Part shown: piece after piece, positions 59,703-64,000 of the stretch | How positions within the stretch are numbered: the first letter of the stretch is position 1 | How the letters are laid out: every line of letters begins with the position of its first letter | DNA from: Sulfurospirillum cavolei | Lineage (GTDB): Bacteria; Campylobacterota; Campylobacteria; Campylobacterales; Sulfurospirillaceae | Length of the DNA stretch: 64,000 nt | Assembly: GCF_001548055.1 (NCBI RefSeq) | Contig: NZ_AP014724.1 | Location: forward strand, 868,001-932,000 | Direction of reading: 5' to 3' | Notes under the pieces: generated by a model | Database searches by the model: none | What the model was told of the DNA's origin: nothing | What the model saw: only the letters and a program-made list of their open reading frames with translations | Program-made: the position numbers and the translations under genes

Positions 59703-61391
59703 ATGTCCTTAAGCAAGAAAATTAAATATTTTAAACAAATCGCTATTTTGCTGACGATTTGCTGGACGTTTTTAACCTCTCTTTTTGTCGTATACCAATT
59801 TATCAACGAAGAGAAGCATATCGAGCAAAGCTCTCTGGAAAAAATAAAAGGCGTTGCCGAGCAGTCGATCGCTTTTGTGTATTGGGCGTATGAACAAAAA
59901 GCCAAAGCGTTAAGCGACGAGCAAAAGTACAGCATTCGCAATAATTTTTCCCTACGCGACCTTCTGGCCGTTTTGGCACGCCATAGCGATATGGATCTTT
60001 CCATTAACTCGATTTACAAAGATATTCATGCGATGAACGTTCCTGCTAGCGTTAAACAATCGCTTTTAAGCGTCAAAGAGACGAAACAAGATACGTACAA
60101 TATTTTTTACAAAAACGAACGCAAATACCTTTTTTACGCCGTACCGATGTTGGCAAACCACTCGTGCATCTCCTGCCACGTTCACGACGACGAGAAGATC
60201 GGTGCGTTGTTGGGTTTTACGACGATTTCGATGCAAGTTCCCACGTTTCGGGAAGCTAATGCGCAAAGTTACTATTTTTTAATCGGTATGTATTTGGGAA
60301 CGTGGTGCTTAGGACTCTTTGCGATTTGGTGGATTCACGCCAAAGGACGCAATTATTTGAACGAAAAAACGAAACTCTACGAAGAGAGCATGTACGCGCT
60401 TATCGATATGGTCGAGAAACGCGACAGTTATACCGCCGGTCACAGCCAAAGGGTTGCCGAGTATGCCAAGCTTCTCACGCTTGAGCTCGGCTACTCCCAC
60501 GATGAAGCCGATTTTATCTATAAAGCGGGCATGTTGCACGACATCGGAAAGATCGAGATTCCAGACTCGATCCTCCTCAAACCCGATACGCTCTCTTCGA
60601 TGGAATATTCACTGATTCAACGCCATTCGACCGCCAGCTACGAGTTGTTGTTGCGTGAACCTTTTAGCGCATTGGCAACCATCGTTTTGCACCATCACGA
60701 ACGTTACGACGGACGAGGGTATCCGAGCGGATTGAAAGGGGAGCAAATTCCGATTTTCTCGCAAATCATTACCGTGGCGGATGCCTTTGACGCAATGACG
60801 ACGAATCGAGCGTATCGTAAATGCTTACGTCGCGAAGAGGCACTTTTTCTTTTGGAAGAAGAGAGCGGCAAACAATTCAACCCTTCCATCGTTGCCGCTG
60901 CCAAAAAAGTGTTTAAAAACGTAAAATTGCCTGAAAATACGACGCAAATGCCTAAAGATTTATTGGAAGAGATGCGCTTTTCATACTACTTCCGCGATCA
61001 ACTGACCGGTTTTTACAATATCAATTACCTCAAATTTCTCTTCGCGCACGCAGGGGACTGTTCCATGAAATTGTTATGCATCGACCATCTCAACTGTACG
61101 CATTTTGCCGAGTACAATAAACGTTACGGTTGGAAAAAAGGCGATCTTTTTTTAAGGCGTATCGCGCAGTGTATCCATGAAATTTATCCCGAAGCGATGA
61201 TCGTTCGAGCCTACAGCGACAATTTTTTGGTAATCCATACGCAAGAGCATACGCATATGCGCTACGAAGCGTTAGACGCCATGTTGGAAGAGTACGCTTT
61301 AAGCATGGAATACCAACATCTGGATATTGACGTGAATGAGCCTTTAAGCTTGGAAATCTTGGAAGATAAACTTTTGCGTTTGGAGAATTAG
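59703..61391 (+). CDS. HD-GYP cyclic-di-GMP phosphodiesterase with haem-binding periplasmic sensor and degenerate GGDEF
   Basis: 562 residues. Membrane helices at about 12-31 and 190-212 frame a DUF3365/Tll0287-like sensor. It contains CISCH at 155-159, a c-type haem motif. The HD-GYP domain has GHSQRVAEYAKLL, MLHDIGKIEIPD with HD at 279-280 and GRGYPSGL with GYP at 339-341, all intact. The last 130 residues look like GGDEF without the motif (RAYSDNFLVI replaces RxGGDEFxxL) and probably have no cyclase activity. It should degrade cyclic-di-GMP in response to redox state or a gas. Confidence 0.88.
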   Translation: MSLSKKIKYFKQIAILLTICWTFLTSLFVVYQFINEEKHIEQSSLEKIKGVAEQSIAFVYWAYEQKAKALSDEQKYSIRNNFSLRDLLAVLARHSDMDLSINSIYKDIHAMNVPASVKQSLLSVKETKQDTYNIFYKNERKYLFYAVPMLANHSCISCHVHDDEKIGALLGFTTISMQVPTFREANAQSYYFLIGMYLGTWCLGLFAIWWIHAKGRNYLNEKTKLYEESMYALIDMVEKRDSYTAGHSQRVAEYAKLLTLELGYSHDEADFIYKAGMLHDIGKIEIPDSILLKPDTLSSMEYSLIQRHSTASYELLLREPFSALATIVLHHHERYDGRGYPSGLKGEQIPIFSQIITVADAFDAMTTNRAYRKCLRREEALFLLEEESGKQFNPSIVAAAKKVFKNVKLPENTTQMPKDLLEEMRFSYYFRDQLTGFYNINYLKFLFAHAGDCSMKLLCIDHLNCTHFAEYNKRYGWKKGDLFLRRIAQCIHEIYPEAMIVRAYSDNFLVIHTQEHTHMRYEALDAMLEEYALSMEYQHLDIDVNEPLSLEILEDKLLRLEN

Positions 61392-61393
61392 GG

Positions 61394-61399
61394 TATAAT
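61394..61399 (+). promoter_or_regulatory. Probable -10 box of the molybdopterin oxidoreductase gene
   Basis: GGGTATAATTAACG directly after the HD-GYP stop, 33 bp before the ATG, with AAAGGGGA ribosome site. TTAACG/CGTTAA form a small stem between them. Confidence 0.45.
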
Positions 61400-61431
61400 T
61401 AACGCCATTTTTCATCGTTAAAGGGGATCAA

Positions 61432-63180
61432 ATGCGTCTTACGACTTGTCCTTTGGATTGCTTCGACGGGTGTAGCATCGTCGTTAACGAGAACCGCGTG
61501 CTTAAGGGCAATAAAGCCCACCCGATTACGCAAGGCTATCTTTGCCACCATCTCAACCATTACCATCAATTCGACCGCATCGAAGAGGCTCGCTACTTGG
61601 GGCAGACCGTCTCATTAGAGCGGGCATGCGAAATTTTGGAAACACAGCTTCGAACGTATCTGCCTTCACGCACGCTTTATTTTAAAGGAAGCGGCAATTT
61701 AGGCGTGATGCAAAGCGTCTCGAAAATGTTTTTTGCCCGACACGGAGCCGTATTTGCCTCCGGTTCGTTGTGCGAAGAAGCGGGAGCGAGCGGAATCGTA
61801 CAAGGAAGAGGGGCGGATCTTTCGCTTTCTCCCTTACATGTTAAAAAGTCCGAAGTTGTCATCGTATGGGGACGAAACCCGAGCGTGACCAATTCTCACA
61901 TGTTACCCGCCTTAAAAGGGAAAACCCTTATCGTCATCAATCCCGTTAAAATAGATCTTGCCGAACGCGCGGATATGTTTATTCCGATTCGTCCGAAAAG
62001 CGATCTGTATTTGGCACTGCTTCTATGCCGTTTAATCGCAACGAAAGGCATGGAAGATCGCTCCTTTTTAGAGTCGCGTTGTTTACATTACACGGCTTTT
62101 TCAGCTCTGATCGAAAAATTCTCACTACCGTATCTTGTAGAAAAATCGGGAGTAAGTCTTGAAGAAGCAAGCGCGTTGCTCTCCTTGATTGCCGGGAAAA
62201 AAACTTCCGTTTTGGTCGGCATCGGCGTGCAAAAATACCGTTTCGGACACAGCGTTTTGCGCTCAATCGACGCTTTCGCGGCGATGTTGGGGCTTTTTGG
62301 AAAAGAAGGGTGCGGCGTAGGGTACATTAGCGACAGCGGTTTTGGGTTTAGCTCGCCTTTTAAAATTGATGCTACGAAAGTAACGCTACCGACCGTCAAT
62401 TTCGGCGATTACGATTTGGTGTTTATTCAAGGCGGCAATCCGTTGAGCCAAATGCCCTGTTCTTCCAAAGTTCAAGAAGGACTCTCCAAGGCAAAGTGCG
62501 TCGTTTATTTCGGGCTTCACGAAAACGAGACGTCTGCGAAAGCGCATTTAGTGATTCCCGCCCAATCGTTTTTGGAAAAAAACGACCTCAAACTCAGCTA
62601 CGGACACCCGTTTATCGGACGGATGCCCAAACTTGAAGACGCAACCTTTGCGATCAGCGAATATGCATTGACGCAACGGCTCTTAGAAACGTTTAAACAC
62701 GCGCCTTTGGAAGAAGATACGGTCATATTAGAGCGTATGATCGCAACGAACAGTGTTGAAAAAGAGGGCTTTTTGATGTCGAAAACGTATGAAACGCTAC
62801 CCTACGAAGAGCGTTTTTACACGCCTACCGGTCGTTTTGAATTTATGGACTCTTTTGATGAGGGAGAGGTATTGGAAGAGGGGGGATTTTTTCTGATCGC
62901 CGCGAAGCAAAACCGATCGCTCAATTCGCAATTTGTGACCGACGATTATTTGTACGTACCGCAAAGTTTGGGGCTTAAGCAAGAAGAACGCGTGAGGCTT
63001 TCGAGTCGTTACGGCTCTTGTATGTACTCCGTGATGCCCAGTTCCAAGCTTCGAGACGATTGTTTGTTGCTCTACAGCGGTGCGAAAAACGTGAACATGT
63101 TAACGCCTTACGCAACGAGTCAAGAGGGACAATGTGCGGTTTTTCAGGATATGAAAGTGCATTTGGAGCGACTCTCGTGA
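61432..63180 (+). CDS. Short molybdopterin-dependent oxidoreductase (DMSO reductase superfamily)
   Basis: 582 residues, shorter than the usual 700-900. The N-terminal iron-sulfur site is CPLDCFDGC at 6-14 with a fourth Cys in QGYLCHH. MGD-binding parts appear as VVIVWGRNPSVTNSH, LVFIQGGNPLSQMP and VIPAQSFLEKNDLKLSYG. There is no Tat signal, so it is cytoplasmic. The tail domain is compact (LNSQFVTDDYLYVPQ). FLIAAKQNRSLNSQF replaces the common TGR motif. It overlaps the next gene by 4 bp (GTGA). Substrate unknown; formate-like or subunit-like roles are possible. Confidence 0.82.
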   Translation: MRLTTCPLDCFDGCSIVVNENRVLKGNKAHPITQGYLCHHLNHYHQFDRIEEARYLGQTVSLERACEILETQLRTYLPSRTLYFKGSGNLGVMQSVSKMFFARHGAVFASGSLCEEAGASGIVQGRGADLSLSPLHVKKSEVVIVWGRNPSVTNSHMLPALKGKTLIVINPVKIDLAERADMFIPIRPKSDLYLALLLCRLIATKGMEDRSFLESRCLHYTAFSALIEKFSLPYLVEKSGVSLEEASALLSLIAGKKTSVLVGIGVQKYRFGHSVLRSIDAFAAMLGLFGKEGCGVGYISDSGFGFSSPFKIDATKVTLPTVNFGDYDLVFIQGGNPLSQMPCSSKVQEGLSKAKCVVYFGLHENETSAKAHLVIPAQSFLEKNDLKLSYGHPFIGRMPKLEDATFAISEYALTQRLLETFKHAPLEEDTVILERMIATNSVEKEGFLMSKTYETLPYEERFYTPTGRFEFMDSFDEGEVLEEGGFFLIAAKQNRSLNSQFVTDDYLYVPQSLGLKQEERVRLSSRYGSCMYSVMPSSKLRDDCLLLYSGAKNVNMLTPYATSQEGQCAVFQDMKVHLERLS

Positions 63181-63902
63181 GCGATACGGACGTTTTGTTG
63201 GACGATGCTTTATTGCTTGTCGAGCAAAATTTTTATTTTTTACATATGGGCGAATTTCTCGGCAAATTGACCAAAACGGAAGATTTAAGCGATCGAAGTC
63301 TATTTGTCGTCAAAAAATACGACAACGATCAAGCGTACTATTTTAACGCCGAATTGATTCACGAACTTTTAGTCAATGCAAGAGAGACGCAAAACGAAGC
63401 GATTTCGTTGTTTGAATATTTTGTCGAGTTCAATGCGTTTCGAGGTATTTGTATGGCGATGGTCGAGAGTTTGCGGTTTGAAAGTCCGTTTAAAGTCTTT
63501 ATGCAACGCCTGTGCGGCGAGCAATACGAGAATTTTGTCGATATTCTCTCTTTCGTGCGCAACGTACTTTCGCACAATATCCATTCGGAGATTCGCCTCA
63601 GCGAAAAAGATTACGACGGGACGCTAAAACGCATTCGACGTATGGGGCGCAATCCAAATATCGCCTTTGCGTTTCAATACGCTTTGCGCCTTCCCGAACT
63701 CGGTGCTCCCAACGACGCTTATACCTTTACATGTCAGATCGATTTTGAAAGCCTTGAAGAAGGAATGCCTTTTTTAGAGATTCTCTCTATGTGGGAACTT
63801 CTGATGCTCAGCGAATTGTGTTTTAACCTCGTGATGACCTACCGTAAAAAAGAAGAAAAAGAGTTACAAGAAGAAGCGATGGGAGACGACTCTCTACGAT
63901 AA
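63177..63902 (+). CDS. Helical protein with HEPN-like RNxxxH motif, 241 aa
   Basis: GTG 63177 overlaps the oxidoreductase stop. The protein appears all-helical and soluble. FVRNVLSHNIHSEIRL near residue 123 contains R-N-x3-H, which resembles the R-x4-6-H motif of HEPN domains, flanked by a helix LCGEQYENFVDILS. A second part is mixed (LPELGAPNDAYTFTCQIDFE). It is cotranscribed with the molybdoenzyme, so a chaperone or maturation role is an alternative to an RNase role. TTACATGTCA lies at 63727. Confidence 0.55.
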   Translation: MSDTDVLLDDALLLVEQNFYFLHMGEFLGKLTKTEDLSDRSLFVVKKYDNDQAYYFNAELIHELLVNARETQNEAISLFEYFVEFNAFRGICMAMVESLRFESPFKVFMQRLCGEQYENFVDILSFVRNVLSHNIHSEIRLSEKDYDGTLKRIRRMGRNPNIAFAFQYALRLPELGAPNDAYTFTCQIDFESLEEGMPFLEILSMWELLMLSELCFNLVMTYRKKEEKELQEEAMGDDSLR

Positions 63903-63981
63903 TATCACGATTTGCTTGCGTAAAAATGTTTACATGTAAGGCAAATTCATCTAATGACCTGATGATTTACAAGGAGCCGTA

Positions 63982-64000
63982 ATGCAGATAGTCCTTGAGT
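63982..64000 (+). CDS. Start of a gene cut by the right edge
   Basis: ATG 63982 is preceded by AAGGAG (63971-63976) and reads MQIVLE before the window ends. The 79-bp gap before it holds a perfect TTACATGTAA at 63930. Nothing can be said about its function. Confidence 0.45.

Noticed and set aside
1-64000. tRNA, rRNA, tmRNA or CRISPR array
   Set aside because: No gap contains a cloverleaf with a T-loop, an rRNA-like stretch or regularly spaced direct repeats.

Overview
The window is chromosomal DNA of a campylobacterotal (epsilonproteobacterial) bacterium, most likely a Sulfurospirillum relative. Grounds: a very acidic RpoD, a sigma-54 promoter in front of flgF-flgG, the ciaD-like/cca/purU gene order also known from Campylobacter jejuni, PsrABC-type sulfur respiration, many c-type cytochromes, and abundant chemotaxis and cyclic-di-GMP genes. 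Genes are tightly packed with many ATGA or TGATG overlaps. I saw no rRNA, tRNA or CRISPR array.

Layout. 1-10.5 kb: PAS-protein fragment, rpoD, flgF-flgG, azlCD, a PhnA/YjdM-like protein, a lipoprotein, then a haem operon (SHP cytochrome, dihaem cytochrome, cytochrome b561 fused to a dihaem domain, Spy/CpxP-like protein) running into a Cpx-like response regulator and kinase. 10.4-21 kb: two modules pairing PhnD-like periplasmic binding proteins with membrane diguanylate cyclases, flanking rhlE, a hotdog thioesterase, recQ, a 114-bp nested palindrome and ywbE. 21-25.3 kb: psrABC. 25.3-28 kb: a small accessory island with a long inverted repeat, an IS3-family element with a -1 frameshift site, a RelE/ParE-type toxin-antitoxin pair and remnants that may belong to one broken chemotaxis receptor gene. 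28-39.7 kb: LysE-type exporter, an intact chemotaxis receptor, cytochrome c, an OprC/NosA-like TonB receptor, msrPQ, a GMC flavodehydrogenase pair, a Cys-rich EGKCG peptide, a two-component system and nudC. 39.8-45.8 kb: small membrane protein, arsRB, a lone RND pump and an ABC ATPase. 45.8-57.4 kb: leuD-leuB, ciaD-like, cca, purU, trmL, a CHASE-PAS-GGDEF-EAL protein, ppnP, carbonic anhydrase and an EEP-family nuclease-like protein. 57.5-64 kb: glyS, a haem-sensing HD-GYP protein, a short molybdopterin oxidoreductase with a HEPN-like partner, and the start of another gene.

Two signals cut across the annotation. First, the palindrome T(T/G)ACATGT(A/C)A occurs about 26 times by eye, inside and between genes, where well under one is expected by chance; this is the strongest unexplained signal. 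Second, much of the gene content is periplasmic sensing wired to cyclic-di-GMP turnover (three GGDEF proteins with intact active and inhibitory sites, one of them also EAL, plus one HD-GYP) and periplasmic electron transfer or metal/oxidative repair (SHP/DHC, psr, msrPQ, OprC-like receptor, EGKCG peptide).
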